A DNA stretch of 64,000 bases from Croceivirga lutea (GCF_014235875.1 NZ_JACJUK010000005.1:1-64000), one strand, 5' to 3'; counted from the stretch's first letter, positions 1 through 8,995 are shown. Translations and numbers: made by a program. Notes: a model not told the origin generated them from the sequence alone.

Positions 1-532
1 AAATTCAGCCCATTACCGTTCCTATTACTGATGATGATATCATTGAAGCTACGGAACAGTTCTTCGTGGACTTGTCAAACCTTGTGACCAACACACCAAT
101 TACCATTACAGATAATCAGGCTACTGTTGATATCATTGATAATGACAATATCCCTGGGGTAACTGGTATCAGCTTTGATAATGATAGCGTGGTAGTCAAT
201 GAAGGTGATGGTACGGCTACTATAAATGTATTGTTGACAGGTAATGTGCAAGGTGGGGTAACTGTTGATTATACCACTACAGACAATACTGCTGAAGAGG
301 CTTCGGATTATACCCTAACTACTGGTACACTAACCTTTGTGGGGACTGATGGAGAAATTCAGCCGATTACCGTTCCTATTACTGATGATGATATCATTGA
401 AGCTACGGAACAGTTCTTCGTAGACTTGTCAAACCTTGTGACCAACACGCCAATTACCATTACAGATAATCAGGCTACTGTGGATATCCTTGATAATGAC
501 AATATCCCTGGGGTAACCGGTATCACAATTAA
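1..532 (+). repeat. Tandem 354-bp Calx-beta coding repeat
   Basis: Bases 1-178 and 355-532 are almost identical with an offset of 354 bp (118 codons, in frame). Only scattered, mostly third-position changes separate them. The first copy is cut by the window edge, so the array probably extends upstream. A third, diverged Calx-beta unit follows from about 530. Confidence 0.9.
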
Positions 533-2297
533 TGATATTACCGTGAATGAAGAATCGGGTACGGCAACTTTAACTGCCACGCTAACCGGTAATGTTCAAG
601 GTGGGGTAACTGTTGACTTCAATACTGTTGATGATACCGCATTCGCAGGTGAAGATTTTGAAGCAACAACAAGTTCTGTATCATTCATTGGAACAGATGG
701 TGAAACACAAGAAGTTGTGATTCCTATCATAAACGATGTGTTATTAGAAGATGACGAAAGTTTCTTTGTGGTACTTTCCAACCTAGGTACCAATACACCA
801 ATCACCATTATTGATGATACTGGTATCATTACAATTATTGATGATGAATACGATACAGATGGTGATACCATACCAGATATTGTTGACTACGATGATGATA
901 ATGATGGTATACTCGATGAAGACGAAGATGATGGTAATACTGATACTGACAATGATGGATATGCAGATAGCATTGACATTGATTCTGACAATGATGGTAT
1001 TCCTGATAACGTGGAAGCCCAATCAACTGCAGGATATATTCCACCAACTGGTAACGATTCTGACAATGATGGATTAGATGACGCTTACGAAGGAACAACT
1101 GGTAATGAAGGTATAACCCTTGTAGACACGGATAATGACGGCACATTTGACTTTAGAGACTTGGATTCTGACAATGATAATGTACCTGATAACAATGAAG
1201 GAAACGACTTCAACTTCGATGGTGAACCAGACCAATTCTTTACCGGAACAGATACTGACGGTGATGGATTAGACGACGGATATGAAGGTAGTGACGTAAA
1301 CGATGGGTTTGATGTGAATGATGAAATTGACGACCCAGCTAACGACCTACCAGATACTGATGGTATTGACGATGTTAATTATAGAGATATCGATGATGAT
1401 GGTGATGGTGTTCCAACAATTGATGAAGACCCTGATAATGATGGTGACCCAACAAATAATGATACCGATGGTGATGGTACGCCAGATTATCTTGACCCAG
1501 TTGACGATAGATTCAGAGATCCAAACTTTGAAGATATTACCATCATCTGTGGTGATGAGATACCAGCTATACCTGAACTAGGAGACGTTGGTGGATGTGA
1601 TGATGAACCAACAGTAGTGTTTACAGAAGAAACCATCTTCTTTGATGACACTGCAGATTATATGATAGAGCGTACATGGGAGTTAAGTGATTCTTGTGGT
1701 AACACAGGCACATACACGCAAACCATCTTTATAATGCAAGAAGTTCTAGAAGAAATCTATTTAGAAATCTGTGTAGAAGATGACCCAATTGATTTGTATG
1801 AATTAATTCCAGAAGGTTACGACAACACAGGTACGTTCACCAGTATAACTCCTGGTACTTATCTAAACAACACTCAATTTGTTCCAAATGGTTTAGAACC
1901 TGGAGAATATAGAGTGGCGTACAGTGCAATTGACGGACCGTGTATTGATGAAGTAGAATTCATTGTTACCGTAGACAAAGACTGTGTAGATTGTGATAGA
2001 GATGCAATTCAAATTTCAAAAGTGGTAACACCAAACGGTGACTTTATTAATGATGTATTTGAAATCACTGGAACAGATTATTGCGACTTTACATTTGATG
2101 TGATGATATTCAATAGATGGGGAGATAAGGTTTATGAAGCCAAAGAATATCAAAATGATTGGGGTGGTGTAGCACCAGGTAACTCTTTCGGAACATCTGG
2201 AGTATTACCAGCAGGTACGTACTACTACATTATTACAATTGTAGGTGCGCAAATGGAACCATTAAATGGATACATCTACTTAAACACAGGTAATTAA
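3..2297 (+). CDS. Calx-beta / Asp-rich repeat surface adhesin with T9SS C-terminal domain (5' partial)
   Basis: The frame is open from the window edge (first full codon at base 3), so the N-terminus lies upstream. The visible 764 residues hold Calx-beta repeats up to about residue 275, each ending in a DDxxxE...ID(D/N)D pattern. A very Asp-rich stretch at about 280-505 follows (DxDxDG motifs like calcium-binding thrombospondin type 3 repeats). Next come a Cys-containing beta-rich section and, from about residue 673, a gliding-motility-associated C-terminal domain (TPNGDFINDVF, FNRWG, GTYYY). That terminal domain class marks cargo of the type IX secretion system, so the protein is probably a cell-surface adhesin stabilised by calcium. 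Two Calx-beta units are nearly identical in DNA. The next genes encode a PorP/SprF-like and a PorE-like protein, the usual partners of such cargo. Family assignment is firm; the ligand is unknown. Confidence 0.9.
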   Translation: MQPITVPITDDDIIEATEQFFVDLSNLVTNTPITITDNQATVDIIDNDNIPGVTGISFDNDSVVVNEGDGTATINVLLTGNVQGGVTVDYTTTDNTAEEASDYTLTTGTLTFVGTDGEIQPITVPITDDDIIEATEQFFVDLSNLVTNTPITITDNQATVDILDNDNIPGVTGITINDITVNEESGTATLTATLTGNVQGGVTVDFNTVDDTAFAGEDFEATTSSVSFIGTDGETQEVVIPIINDVLLEDDESFFVVLSNLGTNTPITIIDDTGIITIIDDEYDTDGDTIPDIVDYDDDNDGILDEDEDDGNTDTDNDGYADSIDIDSDNDGIPDNVEAQSTAGYIPPTGNDSDNDGLDDAYEGTTGNEGITLVDTDNDGTFDFRDLDSDNDNVPDNNEGNDFNFDGEPDQFFTGTDTDGDGLDDGYEGSDVNDGFDVNDEIDDPANDLPDTDGIDDVNYRDIDDDGDGVPTIDEDPDNDGDPTNNDTDGDGTPDYLDPVDDRFRDPNFEDITIICGDEIPAIPELGDVGGCDDEPTVVFTEETIFFDDTADYMIERTWELSDSCGNTGTYTQTIFIMQEVLEEIYLEICVEDDPIDLYELIPEGYDNTGTFTSITPGTYLNNTQFVPNGLEPGEYRVAYSAIDGPCIDEVEFIVTVDKDCVDCDRDAIQISKVVTPNGDFINDVFEITGTDYCDFTFDVMIFNRWGDKVYEAKEYQNDWGGVAPGNSFGTSGVLPAGTYYYIITIVGAQMEPLNGYIYLNTGN

Positions 2298-2307
2298 AAA
2301 AAGAAAT

Positions 2308-2335
2308 GGGTGGGTTACTTTATTGAAATCCACCC
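2308..2335 (+). terminator. Weak hairpin after the adhesin gene
   Basis: GGGTGG at 2308-2313 pairs with CCACCC at 2330-2335, extended by a wobble and two A-T pairs. No clear U-tract follows on the plus strand (A-rich instead), so it may be a 3'-end stabiliser rather than an intrinsic terminator. Confidence 0.3.
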
Positions 2336-2522
2336 TATTAAAAAAATAAAAACCAAACCTACTTTTTAGGTGTTTTTAAATTCAATATAATCAATAGAAC
2401 GATTTTTATTAAGATTTAGACGTTTAAAAAGCAACAAAAACACTAACTAATCGTTTCTTTGTTAAGGATTTAGTCCCCAAACTAATTCCTCCCAAATAAA
2501 AAGAAACTTAACTGAAATCAAC

Positions 2523-3428
2523 ATGAAACCACTACGTCTCATTGCTATGTGTAGTTTATTTTTTTGTGCCTGCTGCCTTCAGTCACAACAGCTACCACAG
2601 TTTACGCAGTACATGTTCAATACCACCTCTATTAATCCTGCATATGCCGGAAGTAGAGAAGCCTTGAATGTAACTGCATTACACAGAAATCAATGGGCAG
2701 GTATTGCTGAAAACCCCACAACAAGTACATTTTCATTTCATACACCAATGAACAATGAGCGTGTAGGGTTAGGTTTTTCTTATATCTCTGACCAATTAGG
2801 TTATGAGAACACCAATTTTGTTTATGGAGATTTCTCATATACCATTCCCGTTTCTTATGAAGCAAAATTATCATTTGGTTTAAAGGCAGGTTTTACCAAC
2901 TACAGTAGAGAACTTATAGATGATAGAGATTTTGAAGCACAAGCTGTAAATACTTGGAATCCAAATTTTGGAGCAGGTGTATATTTATCAACCAATAGAT
3001 GGTATGCTGGTTTTTCATCTCCACGAATACTTAATAATGGTTTAAGTCCAGACGGTATTGAAGCAGTAGAGCGTAATAGTTACTATGCCATTGCTGGTTT
3101 GGTATTAGATTTATCCTTAGATATTAAATTTAGACCATCGGTAATTTCAAAGTTTACCAATGGAGCTCCAATGTCTTATGATATTACCTCAGCATTTTTG
3201 TTCTACGAAAAATTTTGGTTAGGAGGTTCTTATCGATTTAATGATGCTAACAATTTTGGAGCTTTTATGGATTATCAATTATCAAATACTATACGTATTG
3301 GTTATGCATATGATTTACCTACAGGTGATGTTAGAGCATATACCGGAGGTACACATGAAGTAATCCTAATTTTTGAACCAAAATCATTATTTAAATCTAA
3401 GATTTATCGTTCCCCTAGATATTTCTAA
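2523..3428 (+). CDS. PorP/SprF-family type IX secretion outer-membrane protein
   Basis: The 301-residue protein has a signal peptide (hydrophobic residues 5-19, cleavage near LQS-QQ). Right after it comes the family hallmark QLPQFTQYMFN with NPAYAGSREALN, followed by alternating beta strands ending in a barrel-like C-terminus. PorP/SprF proteins are outer-membrane beta-barrels. In Flavobacterium johnsoniae SprF is needed for surface delivery of the SprB adhesin, whose C-terminal domain is of the same class as the one encoded just upstream here. The gene lies 225 bp after the adhesin and 10 bp before the PorE-like gene. I infer it is the dedicated secretion or anchoring partner of the upstream adhesin rather than the core PorP. 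Confidence 0.9.
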   Translation: MKPLRLIAMCSLFFCACCLQSQQLPQFTQYMFNTTSINPAYAGSREALNVTALHRNQWAGIAENPTTSTFSFHTPMNNERVGLGFSYISDQLGYENTNFVYGDFSYTIPVSYEAKLSFGLKAGFTNYSRELIDDRDFEAQAVNTWNPNFGAGVYLSTNRWYAGFSSPRILNNGLSPDGIEAVERNSYYAIAGLVLDLSLDIKFRPSVISKFTNGAPMSYDITSAFLFYEKFWLGGSYRFNDANNFGAFMDYQLSNTIRIGYAYDLPTGDVRAYTGGTHEVILIFEPKSLFKSKIYRSPRYF

Positions 3429-3438
3429 AAAAACCTAC

Positions 3439-5415
3439 ATGAAAACAAAACTACTTCTCTTACTAGCTTTTTTTGGGTTAACTGTAATGAATGCCCAATC
3501 TAGAGTGCAAAAAGACGCTGATAAAATCTTCAACAATTTTGCTTTTGCTAAAGCTATACCGGCTTATGAAAAACTAATTGAAGAAGGTACAAATCCTGCT
3601 CATGCATATCAACGACTTGCAGAGTGTTATTTGTATATGAGAAAATTTGAGGAGGCAATACCTTACTTTAAAATGTTTATTAATGATGCAGGAACACCTT
3701 CTAATTACTATTTAGAATATGCTATGGCCTTGCGTAGTGCAGGTGATGAAGATGGTGCTTTAGATTGGATTAAACGTTATAAAAAATTTAATAAGAATGA
3801 CCCCAAAGTAAAGCGTTTACTTAAAGATGGAGGTTTGGCTTCTGTGGTCTTTAATAGTAACGAAAAGTACGAGGTAGAACCTGTACATTTTAATACAGAA
3901 TATAGCGAGTTTGGCGCTCATCAATTTGATGGTGATATTTATTTTAGTTCAAGTAGAATTGGTGAAGACTCAGACAATGAAAATTTATTTGATTGGAATG
4001 GCGAACCATGGCTAGATATTTTTGTGGTTCCAGCTGATAATAAATCAGCTAAACCAGAGCGTATGAAAGGGGAAATAAATTCTGAATTTCATGAAGGTTC
4101 ACTAGCTTTTTCAACGAACTACAAAAACGATACTATATTATATTTTACTAGGAACAATTACTTTGACAATGAAGAATCATTTTTTGTAAAGAAAACAGAG
4201 GAAGCTGTTGAAAGTCATAGCAATCTAAAAATATTTATTGCTGAGAAAGAAGATGGTAAATGGAAAACTAGTAAAGAATTAGGAACAAATGCTGACCACT
4301 ACTCTACTGGTCATCCGTCTGTAAACTCAAACCGTTCTTATATCTATTTTTCATCTGATAGACCAGGTGGCTACGGTGGCGCAGATATCTACTATGCTCA
4401 AATACACGAGCGTGGTGGTATAATGTCTATTAAAAATGCTGGACCCGTTGTAAATACACCAGGAGACGAGTTGTTTCCTTTTGTAAATAATGACGGACAG
4501 TTGTTTTTTGCTTCTGATGGTCATCCAGGATATGGAATGTTAGATGTTTTTGGAACAGTTCTCAATGATAACGAGGAAATCATCGATGTCATCAACCTTG
4601 GCAAACCCTTAAATAGCGAGAAAGATGATTTCGCTTATTTTGGTCTCGATAATGGTATAGACGGTTACATTAGTTCAAATAGAAAAGGTGGTAAAGGTGG
4701 AGATGATATTTACAAATTTAGATACTCACCAACCCTTACAGTTGAAGGCCAGGTTACAGATGCTATTAACTTTCAACCTTTAGATAGTGTTTCAATTTCA
4801 TTAGTAAATAAGAGTACAGGTAATGTAATTGCTTCTACCATGACAGATGCTGAAGGCAACTACAATTTTTTTGTGAATAGAAATCGAAATTATAATCTAG
4901 TAGCTAATAGAAAAACGCATCCTGAAAAAACAGTACCGTTTTCAACCGTTGGTGTTGATAGGTCTACAAAACGCGTATCAAAAGATATTGTTTTAGAGCC
5001 CGTATTAGACGTAAAAATTCTAGCAGGTCTTAACAAAATTTACTTTGACTACGATAAAAGTAATATACGACCAGACGCCGCTAGAGAATTAGATAAGGTA
5101 ATAAAGCTTTTAGTAGAAACGTATCCTGGTTTAGTTATAAGTTTAGAATCACACACTGACCCCGTTGGTGGAGATGATTATAATTTGGTCTTGTCAGAAG
5201 AAAGAGCCAGGTCAACTTATGAGTATTTAGTTGCAAATGGTGTACCAAGAAACCGAATTTTAGAATATAAAGGCTATGGAGAATCAAGACCTGTAAATGA
5301 TTGTAAAACTAAGTTTGATTGTCCGCCAGAAATATTGGAGCTCAATCGTAGAACAGAGTTCCCAATTGTTAAATTTATAAGTAAAGAAACCGCAGAACTA
5401 TCTGTAGATAATTAA
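3439..5415 (+). CDS. PorE-like OmpA-family protein (TPR, PD40 propeller, CRD, OmpA_C)
   Basis: I chose the ATG at 3439 because it begins a clear signal peptide (MKTKLLLLLAFFGLTVMNAQ); the longer frame from 3373 only overlaps the porP-like gene. The 658-residue protein has TPR-like helices at about 25-115 and beta-propeller WD40/PD40 repeats at about 160-420 (YFSSDRPGGYGGADIY, YISSNRKGGKGGDDIY). A carboxypeptidase-regulatory-like fold lies at about 433-520 and an OmpA C-terminal peptidoglycan-binding domain at about 530-650 (YFDYDKSNIRPDA, YGESRPVND). This is the architecture of PorE, which links the T9SS complex to the cell wall. Flavobacteria carry several such paralogs beside porP/sprF genes, so this is probably a cargo-linked copy. 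A strong terminator follows. Confidence 0.85.
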   Translation: MKTKLLLLLAFFGLTVMNAQSRVQKDADKIFNNFAFAKAIPAYEKLIEEGTNPAHAYQRLAECYLYMRKFEEAIPYFKMFINDAGTPSNYYLEYAMALRSAGDEDGALDWIKRYKKFNKNDPKVKRLLKDGGLASVVFNSNEKYEVEPVHFNTEYSEFGAHQFDGDIYFSSSRIGEDSDNENLFDWNGEPWLDIFVVPADNKSAKPERMKGEINSEFHEGSLAFSTNYKNDTILYFTRNNYFDNEESFFVKKTEEAVESHSNLKIFIAEKEDGKWKTSKELGTNADHYSTGHPSVNSNRSYIYFSSDRPGGYGGADIYYAQIHERGGIMSIKNAGPVVNTPGDELFPFVNNDGQLFFASDGHPGYGMLDVFGTVLNDNEEIIDVINLGKPLNSEKDDFAYFGLDNGIDGYISSNRKGGKGGDDIYKFRYSPTLTVEGQVTDAINFQPLDSVSISLVNKSTGNVIASTMTDAEGNYNFFVNRNRNYNLVANRKTHPEKTVPFSTVGVDRSTKRVSKDIVLEPVLDVKILAGLNKIYFDYDKSNIRPDAARELDKVIKLLVETYPGLVISLESHTDPVGGDDYNLVLSEERARSTYEYLVANGVPRNRILEYKGYGESRPVNDCKTKFDCPPEILELNRRTEFPIVKFISKETAELSVDN

Positions 5416-5420
5416 AAAAA

Positions 5421-5439
5421 GCCCCGAAAATATCGGGGC
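5421..5439. terminator. Bidirectional intrinsic terminator
   Basis: A perfect 7-bp stem GCCCCGA/TCGGGGC encloses a 5-nt loop. Eight T's follow on the right and seven A's precede it on the left, so it can stop both the PorE-like gene and the convergent channel gene that ends at 5445. Confidence 0.9.
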
Positions 5440-5444
5440 TTTTT

Positions 5445-6263
5445 TTATTCTTTTATTTCAATTCGTTTGGTGACCACTTCATCTATAGGCACTACAAATT
5501 TGCCTTTCTTGGTTTTTAGTGTCATGCTTAAATTATCTATAGCTTCAATAGAACCTTCTAAATCATCAATTACAACTTTGTCACCAACCATAAACTTTTT
5601 TCTAGTGTAAAACATTTTTAGCACTGAAGCAAAAACCTCTCTAGACCCCAATCCAAAACCTAATGCAGCAGCAAACAAAAACGCACCTAATACTAGCGTA
5701 AAATTGCTGGTAATTATTTCGGTTTCAATTCCTGCTTGGTTAAGTGCAGTTATAGACACAAAAAATCCAATAAGATAAAATAGGGTATTACTAATAAATT
5801 TAGAACCGCCTATGCCCATAGACTCAAACAAAGCCAATGTTGCCTTTTTAACCAAAGAGGCTAAATACAACCCACCAGCCAAAATAAATAAAGCACTTAA
5901 TAATGTTGGCAAATAGGCAAAGACAGAAACAATACCATCAGAAATTGCTGTAAGACCAAGAACTTGAGCAATAACAACCGTAAATAATAAAATTAATAGA
6001 AATTTTACGGCACCAAGTAGAATTTTGGTAATGTCTATTTTAATATCCTTATCACCAAAAAGTTTGGCATCTCTAATCTTATCACTTAACCTATCAACTT
6101 TTGCTGCTTTTAAAATACGTTTTAAGACAAACAAAATTATTTTTATCGCTAGCCAAGCAACGATAAGTCCAAGAATACCTAAAACAATTTTAGGTAAAAG
6201 TTGAATAGCTTTTGTAGCAATATCATTCAAGCTATTTTCTAAAACTTCTTTGTATTTATCCAT
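5445..6263 (-). CDS. MscS/CmpX-like mechanosensitive channel family protein
   Basis: The 272-residue protein has several hydrophobic helices (about 20-48, 85-110, 115-140, 160-180 and 190-215), including Gly/Ala-rich packing helices typical of the conserved-TM-helix (CmpX) group. These are followed by a short MscS-like beta domain at about 222-265 (FMVGDKVVIDDLEGSIEAI) and a charged end. MscS proteins gate on membrane tension. CmpX-like proteins are shorter relatives tied to envelope stress and to ECF sigma activity in Pseudomonas. Here the gene is third in an operon behind an ECF sigma factor and a 66-residue protein, with a 2-bp gap, which fits an envelope-tension response. That role is inference. 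Confidence 0.8.
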   Translation of the reverse strand: MDKYKEVLENSLNDIATKAIQLLPKIVLGILGLIVAWLAIKIILFVLKRILKAAKVDRLSDKIRDAKLFGDKDIKIDITKILLGAVKFLLILLFTVVIAQVLGLTAISDGIVSVFAYLPTLLSALFILAGGLYLASLVKKATLALFESMGIGGSKFISNTLFYLIGFFVSITALNQAGIETEIITSNFTLVLGAFLFAAALGFGLGSREVFASVLKMFYTRKKFMVGDKVVIDDLEGSIEAIDNLSMTLKTKKGKFVVPIDEVVTKRIEIKE

Positions 6264-6265
6264 GG

Positions 6266-6466
6266 TTATTGATTGTTTCTTTTAGTTTTTACAGTTTCAA
6301 AAAGACCAGATATGATAGATGAATAATTAGATGTAACTAGAACAGCCATATCTAAAATTAACTTGGCAATGGCTACATCATTCATAACTTTTTTGCGTAG
6401 CTCGGGCGGTACTTCACGTAGATTGGTATTTAATTGCTCAAATGGATTTGTATAATTTTCTTCCAT
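6266..6466 (-). CDS. Small 66-aa protein between sigma factor and channel genes
   Basis: I do not recognise the family. The protein has a charged N-terminal half (EVPPELRKKVMNDVA) and a helical half with a moderately hydrophobic segment at about 33-57 that could lie along a membrane or pack in a helix bundle. Its start codon overlaps the sigma factor stop by one base (TAATG), so the two are probably translationally coupled, and the channel gene follows after 2 bp. It lacks the zinc-binding HxxxCxxC of classical zinc anti-sigma factors and lacks an obvious single transmembrane helix. A regulator of the sigma factor is a reasonable guess from position alone. Confidence 0.75.
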   Translation of the reverse strand: MEENYTNPFEQLNTNLREVPPELRKKVMNDVAIAKLILDMAVLVTSNYSSIISGLFETVKTKRNNQ

Positions 6467-7092
6467 TAATCTAAAGAATTATAGATATTGAGTAATTTAC
6501 TTTTTGCCCTTTTTAGTCTCATTTTAACTGCACTCTCGCCTATTTCTAAAAATTCACTAAGCTCTTTTATAGAAGCCCCATCTTGATATTTTAGTAATAA
6601 GATTGACTTTTCTTCTGGTTCAATCATTTCTAATGATTTAGCCAGTTTAGCAGATTTCATTTCATAAATGGTTTCGTCAGAAACTTCTTCATCAGAAATC
6701 TTATATTCAGCGGTATCCATTGGAATGGAATTATCGCTCATTTTTCGTTGTTTATTTCGGTTTACATAATTTACACAAAAGTTATAGGTAAATGAATATA
6801 ACCACGTGGTAAACTTTGATTTTCCTTTAAAGGAAGCCAACTTTACAAACAACATTAAAAAAATATCTTGCGTTAAGTCCTCTGCTTCATCAATAGACCG
6901 CGCAAAACCGTAACATTTGTTATAAACCATCTTTGCATGACGGTCATATAACACACCAAATAACAAGGTATCATTTTTGGCTACTATCTTTGCAACTAAC
7001 TCTTCATCTGACAAATCTGCATATCCACCCCTAGATAAAGCCTCTTTACCTTGGTTAACTATAATAAGAAACAGACGTTTAAGAAAAGTCAC
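6466..7092 (-). CDS. ECF-type RNA polymerase sigma factor
   Basis: The 208-residue protein shows sigma-70 region 2 (about 40-105: LYDRHAKMVYNKCYGFARSIDEAEDLTQDIF, quoted in part: DEAEDLTQDIF; FTTWLYSFTYNFCVNYVNR) and region 4 (about 150-205: SILLLKYQDGASIKELSEF, GESAVKMRLKRAKSKL). This is the standard ECF layout. It heads the operon with the 66-aa protein and the channel gene, and is transcribed divergently from the lipoprotein gene at 7155. The N-terminal 20 residues are partly hydrophobic and a later start is possible. No classical membrane anti-sigma gene is adjacent. Confidence 0.92.
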   Translation of the reverse strand: MTFLKRLFLIIVNQGKEALSRGGYADLSDEELVAKIVAKNDTLLFGVLYDRHAKMVYNKCYGFARSIDEAEDLTQDIFLMLFVKLASFKGKSKFTTWLYSFTYNFCVNYVNRNKQRKMSDNSIPMDTAEYKISDEEVSDETIYEMKSAKLAKSLEMIEPEEKSILLLKYQDGASIKELSEFLEIGESAVKMRLKRAKSKLLNIYNSLD

Positions 7093-7132
7093 AATTAAAA
7101 GTTTTGCGGCGGCAATTTACTTTAAATGCCCT

Positions 7133-7140
7133 TATCTTTG
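7133..7140 (+). promoter_or_regulatory. Bacteroidota -7 element TATCTTTG upstream of lipoprotein gene
   Basis: TATCTTTG matches TAnnTTTG and lies 15 bp before the chosen ATG at 7155. The nearest upstream TTTG (7103-7106) is 26 bp away, longer than the usual spacing, so only the -7 box is well supported. It supports the 7155 start because the 7104 start would lie upstream of transcription initiation. Confidence 0.5.
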
Positions 7141-7154
7141 GTAAAAATGTTAAA

Positions 7155-7844
7155 ATGAATTTCAAAAGAAACTGTTTAATTGTAGTAGTTATCACTGTAT
7201 TTTGGGCTTGTAAAACTGATAAAAAATCAGAATCAACCAAAATTGAAGCATCTACGAAACCCTTAAATACAATTGAAAAAATTGCTAATGCTCACGGGTA
7301 CGATCAATGGCAAGCAGTTGATTATTTAACGTTTACCTTTAATGTTGACAGAGCAGATAACCACTTTCAAAGAAGTTGGTATTGGGAACCCAAAACTAAT
7401 GTGGTTAAATTATTTTCAGATACAGATACTATTGTTTACAACCGTAAACAACTAGATTCAATTACAGCAAAAACTGATGCCGGATTTACCAATGACAAAT
7501 TTTGGTTACTTATGCCTTATCAATTGATTTGGGATCAAAATAATTATGATTTAACCGAAAGTGGAAAATCTACGGCACCAATAAGTGGGCTAGAATTAAA
7601 TAAACTAACGGTAGTTTATGGTGCCGATGGTGGCTACACTCCGGGTGATGCTTACGACCTCTACTATTCTGATGACTATATTTTACAAGAGTGGGCTTAC
7701 CGTAAAGAAAATCAAAAAGAACCAAATATGATTACCACTTGGGAAGATTATGAAACTATAAATGGTATCAAAATTTCAACATCTCATAAAATGGCTGAAG
7801 GTCCCTTTGAGTTGTACTTCGACGGATTAAAAGTAGCGAAGTAG
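7155..7844 (+). CDS. Putative lipoprotein of unknown function
   Basis: The ATG at 7155 gives a 229-residue protein with a lipoprotein signal (lipobox VFWAC, Cys19). An upstream in-frame start at 7104 would lie before the -7 box. The mature part is soluble-looking and rich in Trp/Tyr/Asp (YDQWQAVDYLTFTFNV, RSWYWEPKTN, GGYTPGDAYDLYYSDDY), resembling flavobacterial outer-membrane lipoproteins with a LolA/LolB-like beta sheet. I cannot assign a function. It is divergent from the sigma operon and its stop lies 2 bp from the convergent MFS gene stop. Confidence 0.75.
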   Translation: MNFKRNCLIVVVITVFWACKTDKKSESTKIEASTKPLNTIEKIANAHGYDQWQAVDYLTFTFNVDRADNHFQRSWYWEPKTNVVKLFSDTDTIVYNRKQLDSITAKTDAGFTNDKFWLLMPYQLIWDQNNYDLTESGKSTAPISGLELNKLTVVYGADGGYTPGDAYDLYYSDDYILQEWAYRKENQKEPNMITTWEDYETINGIKISTSHKMAEGPFELYFDGLKVAK

Positions 7845-7846
7845 TT

Positions 7847-8992
7847 TTATTTTTTTCGTTTTAATACGCCTGTCAATAAAAGCACAAAAACTGCGCAGAA
7901 TAATAATACCCAAAAACTAGTTTTTAAGGTATACGCTTCAGCTAAATACCCCAAAAGTACAGGCCCTACTAAAAACCCAGAGTAACCGGTACCTGCAATA
8001 AATGCAACACCTTGGGCAGAATCTACATCTTTAACTTTACCCCCTATTCTGAACAGTTCTGGAACCATTACTGAAAAGCCTAAACCACTTAGTAAAAAAC
8101 CAAAAATACTTAGGAGCGTATTTTCTGTAAGTACACATAAAAATCCTGCAATGGCTATTATACTACCTATTGCAATTACATTTACCGAGCCTACTTTTTG
8201 ACTTACACCATCACCTAAAAACCTACCTAGAGTCATCGCAAACGAAAAAGCTAGAAAACCAGCCCCTATAAACGCCTCTGGGGCTAACGTTATTTCTTGA
8301 AGATATAGTGCACTCCAATCTACTATGGCCCCCTCACTACCCATACTTAGAAAACAAATAATACCTAATAAAAATAATGGTTTAAACAATTTTATATTAA
8401 ATCCTTCACTTTGCTGTGCTTGAGCTTTTATATTAAGGTATTGATTTTTAAAGCTAAAATTGACTAAAAAAATCAAGCCCGTCATTAGTAACATATGTGT
8501 TACTGGACTATTAAAAATTGGAATTAAAAAACTTGTTAATCCAACAATAATTCCGCCCAAACTAAAAAAGCCATGAGCGGCGGACATAAAATTTTGCTGG
8601 TCTTTTTTTTCTATTTCTGTTACTAATGTATTCATGGCTATATCTGTTAAGCCCTGAGATAATCCAAATAAAAATAAACTTGCACAAAGTAAATAATAGT
8701 TTGGTGCTGCTAGGGGTAAAATAGAAACTATACTTCCTATTACTACGGCTATCCAAGTTGCTTTGCCCACTCCTAATTTGTTGATAATTTTTGAAGCCAA
8801 AGGAAACATGGCAAAAACTCCAAAAGACAAGAAAAAAATAGCAAAACCTAAGTCTGCCTTATCAATTTGTAATCTTTCTTTTACGGTAGGTATGTAGATA
8901 GCCCAAACTCCGAACCAAACATTAAGACTTGTAAAAACAAAAGCTGGTGCTAAATATTTTTTGTTGGTTAGGATTAATCGTAGTGATTTCAA
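7847..8992 (-). CDS. MFS transporter
   Basis: The 381-residue protein has about 12 hydrophobic segments and a cationic C-terminus (LLTGVLKRKK), typical of a compact major facilitator superfamily permease. The N-terminal half has the pattern VWAIYIPTVKERLQIDKADLG seen (in part) in the FucP/YbjJ-type branch, and the middle a helix with SQGLTDIAMNTLVTEIE. The substrate cannot be read from sequence. The gene follows kynureninase by 3 bp, so export of a tryptophan-catabolism product such as anthranilate or another aromatic is possible, but this is only contextual. Confidence 0.85.
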   Translation of the reverse strand: MKSLRLILTNKKYLAPAFVFTSLNVWFGVWAIYIPTVKERLQIDKADLGFAIFFLSFGVFAMFPLASKIINKLGVGKATWIAVVIGSIVSILPLAAPNYYLLCASLFLFGLSQGLTDIAMNTLVTEIEKKDQQNFMSAAHGFFSLGGIIVGLTSFLIPIFNSPVTHMLLMTGLIFLVNFSFKNQYLNIKAQAQQSEGFNIKLFKPLFLLGIICFLSMGSEGAIVDWSALYLQEITLAPEAFIGAGFLAFSFAMTLGRFLGDGVSQKVGSVNVIAIGSIIAIAGFLCVLTENTLLSIFGFLLSGLGFSVMVPELFRIGGKVKDVDSAQGVAFIAGTGYSGFLVGPVLLGYLAEAYTLKTSFWVLLFCAVFVLLLTGVLKRKK

Positions 8993-8995
8993 TCT

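Noticed and set aside
596-1581. Several long open frames on both strands in the Asp-rich repeat region
   Set aside because: They are shadows caused by the GAT/GAC-rich repeat; their peptides are low-complexity (runs of Met, Ile, His or Leu) and the true frame has recognised domains.
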